DNA of 64,000 nucleotides from CAVQMC01 sp963713505 (GTDB lineage Bacteria > Bacteroidota > Ignavibacteria > Ignavibacteriales > Ignavibacteriaceae). The translations under genes and the position numbers were made by a program. The stretch spans positions 67,202 through 131,201 of the forward strand of contig CAVQMC010000028.1 in NCBI GenBank assembly GCA_963713505.1, in the 5' to 3' direction. Every line of letters begins with the position of its first letter. The first letter of the stretch is position 1. The notes below the pieces were generated by a model. That model saw only the letters and a list, made by a program, of their open reading frames with translations. It had not been told where the DNA came from and did not search any database. Shown one piece after another: positions 44,868 to 54,452 of the stretch.

Positions 44868-46655
44868 TTATTTCATCAAGATCATTTTCTTTACGGAAGT
44901 ATGGTTATCTGATTGTAACTGATAAATGTAAGTTCCGCTAGGTAAATTTGTAGCATCAAAATTAACCTGATGGAAGCCTGCATTTTCAAATCCGTTTATT
45001 AATGTTCTTATTTCTTGGCCAAGAATATTATAAACAGTCAGTTTAACAACACCTGATTTAATAGTGCTGTATTTAATTGTTGTAGTTGGATTGAACGGAT
45101 TTGGAAAATTTTGTTCTAAACCAAAGTGTAATGGAGGAGTAACCTGTACTTCGATTTCTTTTGAATAATTAGCTTTTCCGTTGAAGTCAACTTGTTTTAA
45201 TCTGTAAGTAAATGTTCCGGGATTAACAGAATTATCAACATATGAATAATCATGTGCTTCGGTAGTTGTTCCTTGACCTCTAACAAATCCGATAGATGCA
45301 AACTGACCGTCAACTGCTTTTCTTTGTATTTCGAAAGTATTATTGTTGGTTTCGGTAGCGGTTGACCAATTCAATACAACATTACCAGCATCATTAGTAT
45401 TTGCTGTAAAAGAGGTCATTTCAACAGGAACTGGAGAAAGATCAGTTACAGTATAATCATCAATGTACATTTCATCAGTTGCAGCAGCACCGAAGAAATC
45501 ATCTCCGCCTAACTGTAAAGAAATTGGAGTTCCACTAGCACCTAATGTCCACTGCCATGAATAAATCATTGTACCGTTATACCAATATTCGGCATTATCA
45601 TTATCAAGATCTACAATTATATCATTTTCAACCCATTGATCAAATACATAGGTAAATGTTGCTGCATTATTTCCACCGGCATTTATTGCAGCAGCTCCGC
45701 CTGCATTGAAATAAACTTCTAATCCCCATTCAGAGCTATTTCCATTGAATAATGCTAATGCATTAAAATAACCAGTTTTTCCAGTAGGAATATAATTATA
45801 AAGGGTAATTTGATATTTACCGCTTGTATAGTTATCAATAGGATGTACAAGGTCATTATTCTGAACTATTACTGCAGAATTAGATCCGCTGTGAGCATAA
45901 TTACTGGAAACATTCGGGTCGGTAGTTGCACTGCAAGGACTTAAATCCCAAGTTGTCCAATCAGTTGGGTTTTGGCAGGCAACTTGCTGACCAGCTATAT
46001 AAGAATCAAAGTTATCTGAGAATACTACTGTTCCGCCGCCGCCAGGATTAGTTTCTACAACTGCGCGAATATTCCAATTATAGTTTAAACCAAAATCATT
46101 TAAATGCTGCCATGCACCTGAATCATTTACATAATCTCCGTCAGGATCTGCAGGACCGGCATCCACACCAAATGGAAAACTAGCTGCTGTAGCGTCTTCT
46201 ACCTGTAAACATACCCATAAATCATTTCCGGAGATCGGAATATAAGAATCTAACTCAACTTGATTCCAATCACCTACTGTTAGAGTAGTTAGATCTAATG
46301 GTTGAGTAAGTAAAAGAGTACCAGGATCCGTTGCAGTACCGGCATCATAAATCATAATTGTTAAGCCAGTTGCTGCTTGAGTATAGTGAAATTTTACATA
46401 TTGTAATTCACCGCCGGTATAAGCACTCATTACATCGGCTCTAAATTTTGCACCACCTATAAAAGTAGTTCCGCCGTCACCAACTGAGTTGCCGGCATTG
46501 TCGCCATCATAATGTACTTCCACTAAATCAGCAGGGGACTGTGGAATATTATTTGAACTTTGGCCATGATGTAGAGCAAAGTTCTGGCTAAAGCCAAATG
46601 AATAAAAAATGAAAGAAAAAAGAATTGAAAAAAGGAAACGGTTGAAATATTTCAT
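44868..46655 (-). CDS. Large secreted protein with type IX secretion sorting domain
   Basis: 595 residues. A signal peptide (about 1-23) is followed by a first beta domain (QNFALHHGQSS, VEVHYDGDNAGNSVGDGG, LQYVKFHYTQAATGLTIMIY) and a second one near 225-420 with FSDNFDSYIAGQQVACQN and YMIDDYTV-like MYIDDYTVTD, a concanavalin-like or jelly-roll pair. The end has PVEMTSFTANTNDAGNVVLN and the sorting domain FGLEQNFPNPFNPTTTIKYS. RBS AGGGAGGTTAC is strong. It is likely placed on the surface or released. No enzyme motif is seen. Confidence 0.85.
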   Translation of the reverse strand: MKYFNRFLFSILFSFIFYSFGFSQNFALHHGQSSNNIPQSPADLVEVHYDGDNAGNSVGDGGTTFIGGAKFRADVMSAYTGGELQYVKFHYTQAATGLTIMIYDAGTATDPGTLLLTQPLDLTTLTVGDWNQVELDSYIPISGNDLWVCLQVEDATAASFPFGVDAGPADPDGDYVNDSGAWQHLNDFGLNYNWNIRAVVETNPGGGGTVVFSDNFDSYIAGQQVACQNPTDWTTWDLSPCSATTDPNVSSNYAHSGSNSAVIVQNNDLVHPIDNYTSGKYQITLYNYIPTGKTGYFNALALFNGNSSEWGLEVYFNAGGAAAINAGGNNAATFTYVFDQWVENDIIVDLDNDNAEYWYNGTMIYSWQWTLGASGTPISLQLGGDDFFGAAATDEMYIDDYTVTDLSPVPVEMTSFTANTNDAGNVVLNWSTATETNNNTFEIQRKAVDGQFASIGFVRGQGTTTEAHDYSYVDNSVNPGTFTYRLKQVDFNGKANYSKEIEVQVTPPLHFGLEQNFPNPFNPTTTIKYSTIKSGVVKLTVYNILGQEIRTLINGFENAGFHQVNFDATNLPSGTYIYQLQSDNHTSVKKMILMK

Positions 46656-46848
46656 GTAACCTCCCTTTGGTTAGTATAATTAATTTAGAGTTTAAATAAC
46701 CCACAATTAGGTTTTAAAAGTTGTCATTTGCCCACTTAAATTATTTACTACAGAATAATACAAGACAAATGTAAACCTAGGTTTAAGATAAGAAAAATTT
46801 TTAATATTTAGCAATAAAAAAAAATAAAAAAATCAACATAAAAATTAA

Positions 46849-47364
46849 TTATTTCCTTGCACCATGCATAAAACCTCTGTATGGAAGTGAAGACTGAACA
46901 TTTATAAATGCCTCATTATCGAACGATTCAACTAATGAGATTACCTTTTTTTGAGTACGTCTTGGTGTAATTACTACAATGATTGACATTCCGCCGCTTC
47001 CTCCTTCAGCAGGTAATATGGTTACTCCCTGTTTCAATTTGCGAAGACCGGCTGCAATTTTATCTGTAAAATGCTTTGATATAATATTTAACTGTACATA
47101 TCCTAATCCTATTTTTTGTTCCAGTGTAATACCCAAAATATTTCCAATAGCAAATCCTGTCGCATAGCCGAATAAATTAATTAAGTTTTCTAAATTCTGC
47201 ATAATAAATCTTATTGCAAAAATCCAAATGAGCACTTCAAAAAAACCGGCTGCTCCGGCTAAATATTTTCTTCCTTGAACCACTAAAATAGTTCTCATTG
47301 TTCCAATGGATACATCGCAAATCCTCATCAGCATTATTAATAATGCTGTCAAAACATTTTCCAT
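46849..47364 (-). CDS. UPF0316-type membrane protein with DUF2179 domain
   Basis: 171 residues. Three transmembrane helices (about 5-25, 35-55, 60-82) include LMRICDVSIGTMRTILVVQGR and GYATGFAIGNILGITLEQKIG, the UPF0316 signature. The C-terminal 75 residues (KLKQGVTILPAEGGSGGMSI and RRTQKKVISLVESFDNEAFI) are a DUF2179 domain, a small ligand-binding ferredoxin-like fold found in several membrane proteins. The function is not established. It is divergent from pcm. Confidence 0.85.
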   Translation of the reverse strand: MENVLTALLIMLMRICDVSIGTMRTILVVQGRKYLAGAAGFFEVLIWIFAIRFIMQNLENLINLFGYATGFAIGNILGITLEQKIGLGYVQLNIISKHFTDKIAAGLRKLKQGVTILPAEGGSGGMSIIVVITPRRTQKKVISLVESFDNEAFINVQSSLPYRGFMHGARK

Positions 47365-47425
47365 TTTACTGCTCCTAATTAATCATTTTAAAAATGACTA
47401 AATTAAAATTAATCAATTAATATTT

Positions 47426-47433
47426 TATCTTTG
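47426..47433 (+). promoter_or_regulatory. -7 element before pcm
   Basis: TATCTTTG fits TAnnTTTG and ends 22 bases before the pcm ATG. A -33 TTTG is not visible. Confidence 0.4.
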
Positions 47434-47455
47434 TATTACAAAATTAAATAAATTT

Positions 47456-48094
47456 ATGTACGAAGTACCAAGACAAGAATTAATAGAAAAATTAAGAAAA
47501 AAAGGCATTGAAGATGAAAAAGTCCTCAATGCAATTAATAAAGTAGAAAGGCATTTGTTTGTTCCAAAAGCAATGGAAATGCATGCTTATAAAGATATTG
47601 CTTTACCAATTGGATTCGGACAAACCATTTCTCAGCCTTATACAGTTGCTTATATGACTCAGCTTTTAAATGTTAACCAAGATGATAAAATTCTAGAGAT
47701 TGGAACCGGTTCAGGTTATCAAGCTGCCGTATTGTATGAAATGGGAGCAAGAGTTTTTACTATTGAAAGAAATTTTGACCTTTACAATCAGACCAGCAGG
47801 TTGTTTGATAAATTATTTGTAAGAGTCCATGCTAAATGCGGCGATGGCACAATCGGCTGGGAAGAGTTTGCTCCTTATCAAGGAATAATTGTAACTGCCG
47901 GTTCACCTTCAGTTCCTCAATCCTTAAAAAAACAATTGGATATAGGAGGAAATTTAGTAATACCTGTTGGAGATAAAAAAACTCAAAAACTTAAAATGAT
48001 TAAAAAAATAGACCAAGATGAGTTTGAAATTACTAACATTCCGGAATTTACTTTTGTACCATTAATAGGCAGAGAAGGTTGGAACGGAAAGTAA
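47456..48094 (+). CDS. pcm: Protein-L-isoaspartate O-methyltransferase
   Basis: 212 residues, the standard length. VERHLFVPKAM, YKDIALPIGFGQTISQPYTV, ILEIGTGSGYQAAVL (SAM-binding loop) and the closing IPEFTFVPLIGREGW are all family hallmarks. The enzyme methylates isoaspartyl residues in aged proteins so that they can be repaired. The final 16 bases overlap miaA, so translation is coupled. Confidence 0.95.
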   Translation: MYEVPRQELIEKLRKKGIEDEKVLNAINKVERHLFVPKAMEMHAYKDIALPIGFGQTISQPYTVAYMTQLLNVNQDDKILEIGTGSGYQAAVLYEMGARVFTIERNFDLYNQTSRLFDKLFVRVHAKCGDGTIGWEEFAPYQGIIVTAGSPSVPQSLKKQLDIGGNLVIPVGDKKTQKLKMIKKIDQDEFEITNIPEFTFVPLIGREGWNGK

Positions 48095-48999
48095 TTGTAA
48101 TAGTCGGTCCGACTTGTTCCGGTAAATCAAAACTAGGTATTGATTTAGCAAAAAAATTAAATGGGGAAATCATTTCTGCAGACAGCCGTCAGTTTTATAA
48201 ATATTTAAATATCGGGACTGCTAAACCTTCCTTAAAAGAATTACAAAAAATAAAACATCATTTAATTGATTTTTTAGATCCCGCTCAAGATTACAACGTT
48301 AACAAATTTGAAAATGATTCAATTAAAATAATAGAAGAATTGCATCGTAAAAATATTCAGCCAATAGTGATCGGAGGTTCAGGTTTATATTTAAAGGCGT
48401 TAATTGACGGAATATTTGATGAAGTCGATACTGATGAAAAAATAAGAGAAGAGTTGCTTGAAAAAAGAAAAAAATACGGCAATGAATATCTTTATAATGA
48501 ATTAAAAAAAATCGATCCGGAAAGTGCATCAAAAATGCTTCCGCAAAACTGGAAAAGAGTAATTAGGGCAATCGAAGTTTTTAAGTTAACCGGAAAACCA
48601 ATTTGGATGCACCAAAAAAATCATAAAAGAAATATCGATATAAATTTTTTACAATTCGGTTTGAATTGGGATAGAGAAATATTATATAAAAGAATAGAAG
48701 ACCGTGTTGATGCAATGATTGAAAATGGATTAGTAGACGAAGTTAAAAACATATTAAAACTGGGATATAATAAAAACTTAAATGCTTTAAATACAGTCGG
48801 ATATAAAGAAATTATTTCTTATTTGAATGAAGAAATCTCTTTAGAAAGAGCGATAGAATTAATAAAAAGAAATACTCGCCGTTATGCTAAAAGACAAATG
48901 ACCTGGTTTAATAAAGATAAAAGAATAAGTTGGATTACTTTAAATAGTGATATAAACTTCGAAAATTGTATCAATATTATCTCGAAAGAAATTAAATAA
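48079..48999 (+). CDS. miaA: tRNA dimethylallyltransferase
   Basis: 306 residues. VIVIVGPTCSGKSKLGIDLA is the P-loop, then GEIISADSRQFYKYLNIGTA, HHLIDFLDP, PIVIGGSGLYLKALIDG, and the C-terminal NTRRYAKRQMTWF complete the MiaA pattern. The enzyme transfers an isopentenyl group to A37 of tRNAs that read codons starting with U. The start is uncertain: the first in-frame candidate is TTG at 48079 inside pcm, with AGAAGG immediately before it, and there is no ATG until after the P-loop strand. An ATT at 48094 is another possibility. Confidence 0.93.
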   Translation: MERKVIVIVGPTCSGKSKLGIDLAKKLNGEIISADSRQFYKYLNIGTAKPSLKELQKIKHHLIDFLDPAQDYNVNKFENDSIKIIEELHRKNIQPIVIGGSGLYLKALIDGIFDEVDTDEKIREELLEKRKKYGNEYLYNELKKIDPESASKMLPQNWKRVIRAIEVFKLTGKPIWMHQKNHKRNIDINFLQFGLNWDREILYKRIEDRVDAMIENGLVDEVKNILKLGYNKNLNALNTVGYKEIISYLNEEISLERAIELIKRNTRRYAKRQMTWFNKDKRISWITLNSDINFENCINIISKEIK

Positions 49000-49179
49000 A
49001 AAATATCGATGTATTGGACATCCTTTAAGTATTCAATATAAGTTTGTAATTTAAAACCGAGAAATTTATATTTCTATTCTTAATGATGTTATTTAACATC
49101 TTTTATCAAATAACAAAGATTATTACTTTAATTTATAAGATGAAGTACAATCTTTAATAAAAATTTGGAGAATTATTAA

Positions 49180-50550
49180 TTGAAAGATAAAATTAGAATT
49201 GCTTCCGGTCAGGGCTTTTGGGGAGATTTAATTGATGCACCTTATATGCAAGTAACTAAAGGAGATATCGATTATCTTGTAATGGATTATCTTGCCGAAG
49301 TAACTATGTCCATTTTGCAGAAACAGAGAATGAAAAACCCCGAATTTGGTTATGCAAAAGATCTTCCGGAATTAATGAAAAGAATACTTCCGATAACTAC
49401 AGAGAAAAATATTAAAGTAATTACAAACGGCGGCGGAGTTAATCCGGTAGCTTGTGCTGATGCAATTCTTGAAGCGGCTAAAAGTTTAAATATAAAAAAT
49501 CTTAAAGTTGCCGTAGTTCTTGGTGATGATATTTTAAATAGATTAGATGATATTTTTCAATCCGGATGCGAATTAAAAAACATGGAAACCGGTGAATCTT
49601 TAAAATCATATAAAGATAAACTGGTTAGTGCAAATGTTTACTTCGGCGCTTTCCCAATTGTCGAGGCTCTTCAAAAAGGTGCGGATATTGTAATTACCGG
49701 AAGAACAACCGATACAGGATTAACATTAGCTCCAATGATTTATGAATTCGGCTGGAAAAAAGATAATTATGATTTGATGGCAGCCGGAACTGTTGCCGGT
49801 CATATATTAGAATGCGGAGCACAGTCCTCAGGCGGTAATTTTTTAGGTGATTGGCAATCGATAGAAAACATGGCTGAAATTGGTTTTCCAATTGCAGAAG
49901 CATTTCCGAACGGAGATGTTATTATAACTAAACATGAGAATACAGGCGGAAAAGTTTCTTTTGAAACAGTCGCCGAACAACTGGTTTATGAAATCGGTGA
50001 TCCAAAATCTTACATAACTCCTGACTGTATTGCGGATTTTACTTCAATAAAACTTGAAGATTTAGGAAACAATAAAGTTAAGGTCTTCAATGTTAAAGGA
50101 ATGAAAGAAACAGATTCTTATAAAGTTTCTTGTTCTTATGCAGACGGATATTCCGCAGTAGGTTCATTAACATATTCCTGGCCTGATGCACTTACAAAAG
50201 CTAAAGCCGCAGATAAAATACTTAGACAAAGATTGAAAAATTTGGGTTTGCAGTTTGATGAAATAAGATCGGAGCTAGTTGGATATAATTCAACTCACGG
50301 TCCGCTTTCAACAGAAATTGAAGAAGATAGTATAAACGAAATAATGCTGAGATTTGCCGTACGTTCCAAAGATTTTAATTCTGTAAAAAGATTCGGAATG
50401 GAAATAGCTCCGCTTATACTAACCGGTCCCCCTAGTGTTACAGGTTTTGCAGGCGGAAGACCAAAACCAAGCGAAGTAATTGCATATTGGCCTGCTTTAA
50501 TTCCCAAAAACTTAGTTACACCTGAAGTTAAAATATTGGAGTTGAAATAA
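49180..50550 (+). CDS. AtuA-family (DUF1446) acyclic terpene utilisation-like protein
   Basis: 456 residues from TTG at 49180 with GGAG upstream. KIRIASGQGFWGDLIDAPYM, YLAEVTMSILQKQ, NGGGVNPVACADAILEAA, GADIVITGRTTDTGLTLAPM, LECGAQSSGGNF and NSTHGPL-like YNSTHGPLS match the AtuA/DUF1446 family. In Pseudomonas AtuA is needed for citronellol and geranyl degradation, but its step is not defined, and most genomes with homologues lack the rest of that pathway. No other terpene degradation genes are in this window. The next small gene overlaps it (TAATG) and supplies the matching C-terminal domain. Confidence 0.88.
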   Translation: MKDKIRIASGQGFWGDLIDAPYMQVTKGDIDYLVMDYLAEVTMSILQKQRMKNPEFGYAKDLPELMKRILPITTEKNIKVITNGGGVNPVACADAILEAAKSLNIKNLKVAVVLGDDILNRLDDIFQSGCELKNMETGESLKSYKDKLVSANVYFGAFPIVEALQKGADIVITGRTTDTGLTLAPMIYEFGWKKDNYDLMAAGTVAGHILECGAQSSGGNFLGDWQSIENMAEIGFPIAEAFPNGDVIITKHENTGGKVSFETVAEQLVYEIGDPKSYITPDCIADFTSIKLEDLGNNKVKVFNVKGMKETDSYKVSCSYADGYSAVGSLTYSWPDALTKAKAADKILRQRLKNLGLQFDEIRSELVGYNSTHGPLSTEIEEDSINEIMLRFAVRSKDFNSVKRFGMEIAPLILTGPPSVTGFAGGRPKPSEVIAYWPALIPKNLVTPEVKILELK

Positions 50551-50861
50551 TGAAAGTAAAATTATTAAATATTGCACACGGAAGAAGCGGAGATAAAGGC
50601 GACGCAGCAAATATTGGTATAATTGCTTATGATGATAAAGGCTTTGAAATAATCCGTAAACATTTAACTAAAGAAGTAGTTAAGAAACATTTCGAAGGGA
50701 TTTGTTTCGGAGAAATAGAAAGATATGAACTGCCGAATCTCCGAGCATTAAATTTTCTTCTTCATAATACTTTAGGCGGCGGAGGAACAGTTTCATTAAA
50801 ACATGATGCACAGGGAAAAACATTAGCTGCTGCATTATTAAGAATGGAACTCGAAGTTTAA
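50550..50861 (+). CDS. AtuA-associated small ferredoxin-fold protein
   Basis: 103 residues. MKVKLLNIAHGRSGDKGDAA and the late LNFLLHNTLGGGGTVSLKHD are those of the AtuA-like domain that is fused to the C-terminus of DUF1446 in many bacteria and separate in others. The start overlaps the AtuA stop by one base, so the two proteins are made together and likely form a complex. Gly-rich loops and H-G-R-S-G-D-K suggest a phosphate or nucleotide contact, which is an inference. Confidence 0.88.
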   Translation: MKVKLLNIAHGRSGDKGDAANIGIIAYDDKGFEIIRKHLTKEVVKKHFEGICFGEIERYELPNLRALNFLLHNTLGGGGTVSLKHDAQGKTLAAALLRMELEV

Positions 50862-50903
50862 AATTCATTACAATAAATAGAAAATTAAGAAAGAAAAATC
50901 TTT

Positions 50904-52005
50904 ATGTACGATGATGAATTAAAACAAGTAAACGAATATCAGAAAAGAATTGATAATCTAAGAGGTTATCTTTGACGTCGATACAAAAGAATCAAAAATA
51001 AGAGAACTCCAAAGCATCACTACCGAGCCCGGTTTCTGGGACGATCAAATAAAAGCACAAAAAATTCTGCAGCAAATTAAATCTTTAGAAAATTGGGTTG
51101 AACTCTGGAAAAATGTTAATGATAAAGCTCAAAATTTAAAAGATATAATTCAGCTTGCAAAGGCAGAAGAAGACGAATCATTTTATAATGACGTTGAAAA
51201 AGAACTAAAAGATTTGGATGAGGAAGTTGAAAATGCTGAGTTTAAAAATATGCTCAGCGGAAAAGATGATTCTAAAAATTGTATATTAACAATTCATTCC
51301 GGAGCAGGCGGAACCGAAGCACAGGATTGGGCTGATATGTTGATGAGAATGTATTTAAGATGGGGAGAACAAAATGATTTTAAAATGACTATTGTTGATA
51401 TTTTAGAAGGTGATGGTGCAGGGATAAAAAGTGCAACAATAGAAGTTGAAGGTGAATTTGCATACGGTTATTTAAAAGCTGAAAACGGTGTTCATCGTTT
51501 AGTTAGAATTTCACCTTTCGATGCAAATAAAAGAAGACATACATCATTCGCTTCTGTTTTTGTAATTCCCGAAGTTGATGATACAATTGAAATAGATATA
51601 AATCCTGCAGACCTAAGAGTTGATACTTATAGATCCGGTGGTAAAGGCGGACAAAATGTAAATAAAGTTGAAACTGCAGTTAGAATTACTCATTTACCTA
51701 CAGGAACTGTGGCTGCTTGCCAAAGCGAACGTTCACAGCTTCAAAACAGAACGAATGCAATGAAGCTTTTAAAATCTAAACTTTATCAAATTGAATTGGA
51801 AAAACAAACTGCCGAAATGGATGAAGTTGAAAAAAGTAAAATGAAGATTGAATGGGGAAGTCAAATCCGTTCTTATGTTTTTCATCCTTATAATATGGTT
51901 AAAGATCATAGGACAAATATTGAAACTTCCGATGTGCAAAGTGTGATGGATGGTGATATTAATAAATTTATAAGAGCATATTTATTAAAAGCCAGTCAGA
52001 ATTAA
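50904..52005 (+). CDS. prfB: Peptide chain release factor 2, with programmed +1 frameshift
   Basis: The gene is read as 50904-50972 joined to 50974-52005, 366 residues. The first 23 codons end at CTT-TGA, then the ribosome slips one base to GAC. The slip site CTTTGAC follows AGAGGT at the spacing known from E. coli prfB. The protein carries the RF2 tripeptide SPF (RISPFDANKRRHTSF) for UGA/UAA reading and the GGQ motif (GGKGGQNVNKVE) for peptide release. Low RF2 raises frameshifting, so the site autoregulates the factor. The presence of the site also confirms that UGA is a stop codon in this organism. Confidence 0.97.
50961..50976 (+). promoter_or_regulatory. Programmed frameshift (recoding) site of prfB
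   Basis: AGAGGTTATCTTTGAC: an internal Shine-Dalgarno-like AGAGGT three bases before CTT-TGA, the slippery codon and in-frame UGA. This is the classical autoregulatory site. Confidence 0.95.
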
Positions 52006-52013
52006 TTTTATAA

Positions 52014-53046
52014 TTATTCAATATCCAGAGGGATTGCTTTTTTAACTTTAGTAATTATTTTTTCTTTGCTTACCAAATCCTTTAAACGATGGGGAAAATC
52101 AGTCTGCAGTCCGTGTATTCCTAATTTAACCAAACATTTCATTTCTTTTGTTTTATTTACAGTTGCTCCAAAAAGCATTTCAACAGGTCTTTGGGGATTT
52201 TTTTTATTGAATTTCTTCATCAACTTCAAATCATATCTAATTATTCTTCTGTAAGTTGTCCAATTTGCAAAAGTTAATTTTCTTGGTCTTAAAGATAGAG
52301 CAGCTTTGTTTTTATTTTTTATTGCTTCTATAACTGAACTATAATAATATCGGATTAAATACAAAACCCGGAGGTGGTTCAATATCCAGACAGTAAATAA
52401 AATCTTTATAATATAATTTCATCTTATCCAGAATTTCTTTTTCGGTCGTTTCAATAACTATTTTATAATTTGTTTGATATTTTTTTAATAAAAATTTTAA
52501 GTTTTTTAAAATTAAAATTGCAAGATGTGATTCACTTTTAGGAACTTTTAAATCCATAAAAACATACTTTAATTTATTTTGATTTACACTCCACTCAAAG
52601 AAATCTTCCAGTGTGGGAATTTTTGCATGGGCCGGCTCGGAAGTTTCTTTATCTTTATAATCATAATTGTTTAAAAATTCTTCTAATGATAATTCATTAA
52701 TTGGTTTTCTCAATTCATTAAAAATAGCCGGAGGAGAAGGTTTATATTTTAACCATGGTTCAAAACCGGCTTCTCTTAATAATGAATCTGTTGAGTTTGG
52801 ATCCCAATCATGCCACAAAATTATTTTTTCATTTTTTGTTATGGATAAATCAAATTCAAGAGCATTTGCTCCGTCGTCCAAAGCAATTTCAAACGACCTA
52901 ATAGTATTTTCAATTTCTTTTGTCGGTGAACCTCTATGACCAATAATTAAGAAGTGTTTATCTGTTAATGAATTTTTAGAAATAATAGGGCAGGGACGGA
53001 AAAGTTCTACTATCCATTTAATGATGAGATTCAGTTTTTTTAGCAT
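52014..53046 (-). pseudogene. Glycerophosphodiester phosphodiesterase-like protein, single frameshift
   Basis: The first frame (from 53046) has FLIIGHRGSPTKEIENTIRS, LEFDLSITKNEKIILWHDWD (metal-binding Glu, Asp and His-Asp) and VFMDLKVPKSES, the pattern of the GDPD/PI-PLC barrel. It ends near 52339 with GFVFNPILL. The second frame (from about 52345) continues with YYSSVIEAIKNKNKAALSLR, LMKKFNKKNPQRP and LVKLGIHGLQTDFPHRLKDL to 52014, the late barrel strands (GLQTDFP). A shift of one or two bases near 52345 separates them. Intact it would be about 340 residues and would split glycerophosphodiesters to glycerol-3-phosphate and an alcohol. A hydrophobic N-terminus is present. Confidence 0.82.
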
Positions 53047-53142
53047 AGTTCCCTTAAAGAATCTGAAATTCTTGTATTTAATAATAATAATTTTTTTTGA
53101 TAGATATTTATTATTTTTAAGTGAAACAATTCTATGTAAACT

Positions 53143-53502
53143 ATGCCCGGAAAAAAGAAAATAGTAAGATCTAAAAAAACTAAAGAAGATTTTTTCGATA
53201 AGGTATACAAAATTGTAGAAAAAATACCTTATGGAAAAGTGGCAACTTATGGAGATATTGCAGAAGCATGCGGTATAAGATCATCTGCAAGAACAGTAGG
53301 CTGGGCTTTGAATGGTGCTAAAGATTCCGGACTTCCGTGTCATAGAGTTGTAAATAGATTTGGAGCACTTACAGGTAAAATGCATTGGGGTGATCCTAAT
53401 TTAATGGAAGACCTTTTAAGATCTGAAGGAATTGAATTTGATAATGACGGCTGTGTTATTTTAGAAAAATACCTCTGGAAACCTAAAAATATTAGAAAAT
53501 AA
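53143..53502 (+). CDS. MGMT-family DNA-binding domain protein (stand-alone)
   Basis: 119 residues, only the C-terminal half of O6-alkylguanine transferases: FFDKVYKIVEKIPYGKVATY, GIRSSARTVGWALNGAK (recognition helix) and PCHRVVNRFGAL. The Cys of PCHRV is kept, unlike the alkyltransferase-like (ATL) proteins, which often have Trp there. The protein should bind alkylated DNA and might repair it or flag it for nucleotide excision repair. It faces the LiaF-like gene with a 2-base gap. Confidence 0.88.
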   Translation: MPGKKKIVRSKKTKEDFFDKVYKIVEKIPYGKVATYGDIAEACGIRSSARTVGWALNGAKDSGLPCHRVVNRFGALTGKMHWGDPNLMEDLLRSEGIEFDNDGCVILEKYLWKPKNIRK

Positions 53503-53504
53503 TT

Positions 53505-54434
53505 TTAATATCTATCCACCTTAATGCTTGAAACATCAGCCTCAATTTTTATATAAATTTTATTTTTGGCTTCATTAAAATTTCCGGTACGATATAAATC
53601 CGAATTAATTTTATTAAATCCATAAAAGCTTTTTGAAGATAAGCTTACTTCAGATTTAATTTCACAGCCTGAGTTTTCGGGGACTTCAATTTTTATTGAT
53701 GAAGCGGCTCCGTCAATTTTAATATTAGAACTATCCTGCAAATCGCTTATTTTCAAATATACAGAAGCGGCTCCGATATCAATTTTTAAGGAGCTTACTT
53801 TCATTTTACTTAAATCAAAATCTGATTTTGCAGCTCCCAGTTCAAAATTCAAATTCCAAATTGTATTCGGATTCAGAAGCATTACAGTTTTGTTTCTATA
53901 TTTTTTACCAAATGAAAATCTTGTCTTTTTCATTTTCATCGAAATATCTGTTTTCCCGTTTTCATAGCTGTTCATAAAATTATAATTATCTTTGATTCCA
54001 TAAGTAGTAGCCTTTAATAATTTGCTTGTTGTATCTTCAATAATAAATTTTCCGGCTCCTCCGTCAAAATTAAAATAAGCAGATTTAATTGAATCGCCGT
54101 AAGCAAGAATATAATTTGTAGTATCATATCTTGCATCCGATGAAAATTCAATATCATCATTGGAATCTATTACAAGGTTGCCGTTGAATATTCCGAAAAA
54201 TGAATGAAATGCCGAAAAAATAACCAGCGCAAAAACTATTCCTGCCAATGCAGAGGAAATAACCTGGAGGAATTCAACTTTAATAAGAATAGAAATTCCC
54301 CAGAGTATTAATACAAGCGGCCATAATTTCCATAGTTCGCCCCATTCATAATTTAATGAACCAAAATTATTTAGAAGAATTAAAATACCTAAAGTAATAA
54401 ATAATAAACCCCAGAAAACATGTTTCGTTTTCAT
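53505..54434 (-). CDS. LiaF-like membrane protein with C-terminal beta-helix (toastrack) domain
   Basis: 309 residues. Two helices (about 8-26 and 36-53, VFWGLLFITLGILILLNN and LWPLVLILWGISIL) form a DUF5668/LiaF-type membrane unit, with a third near 58-82. The rest (about 95-309) is a right-handed beta-rich stretch (SKLLKATTYG, FELGAAKSDFDLSKMKVSSL, IKIEVPENSG) as seen in the cell-wall-active 'toastrack' domains. It lies 18 bases after the PspC gene and is likely in the same envelope stress operon. Confidence 0.8.
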   Translation of the reverse strand: MKTKHVFWGLLFITLGILILLNNFGSLNYEWGELWKLWPLVLILWGISILIKVEFLQVISSALAGIVFALVIFSAFHSFFGIFNGNLVIDSNDDIEFSSDARYDTTNYILAYGDSIKSAYFNFDGGAGKFIIEDTTSKLLKATTYGIKDNYNFMNSYENGKTDISMKMKKTRFSFGKKYRNKTVMLLNPNTIWNLNFELGAAKSDFDLSKMKVSSLKIDIGAASVYLKISDLQDSSNIKIDGAASSIKIEVPENSGCEIKSEVSLSSKSFYGFNKINSDLYRTGNFNEAKNKIYIKIEADVSSIKVDRY

Positions 54435-54452
54435 TTCAAATCCATATAATTA

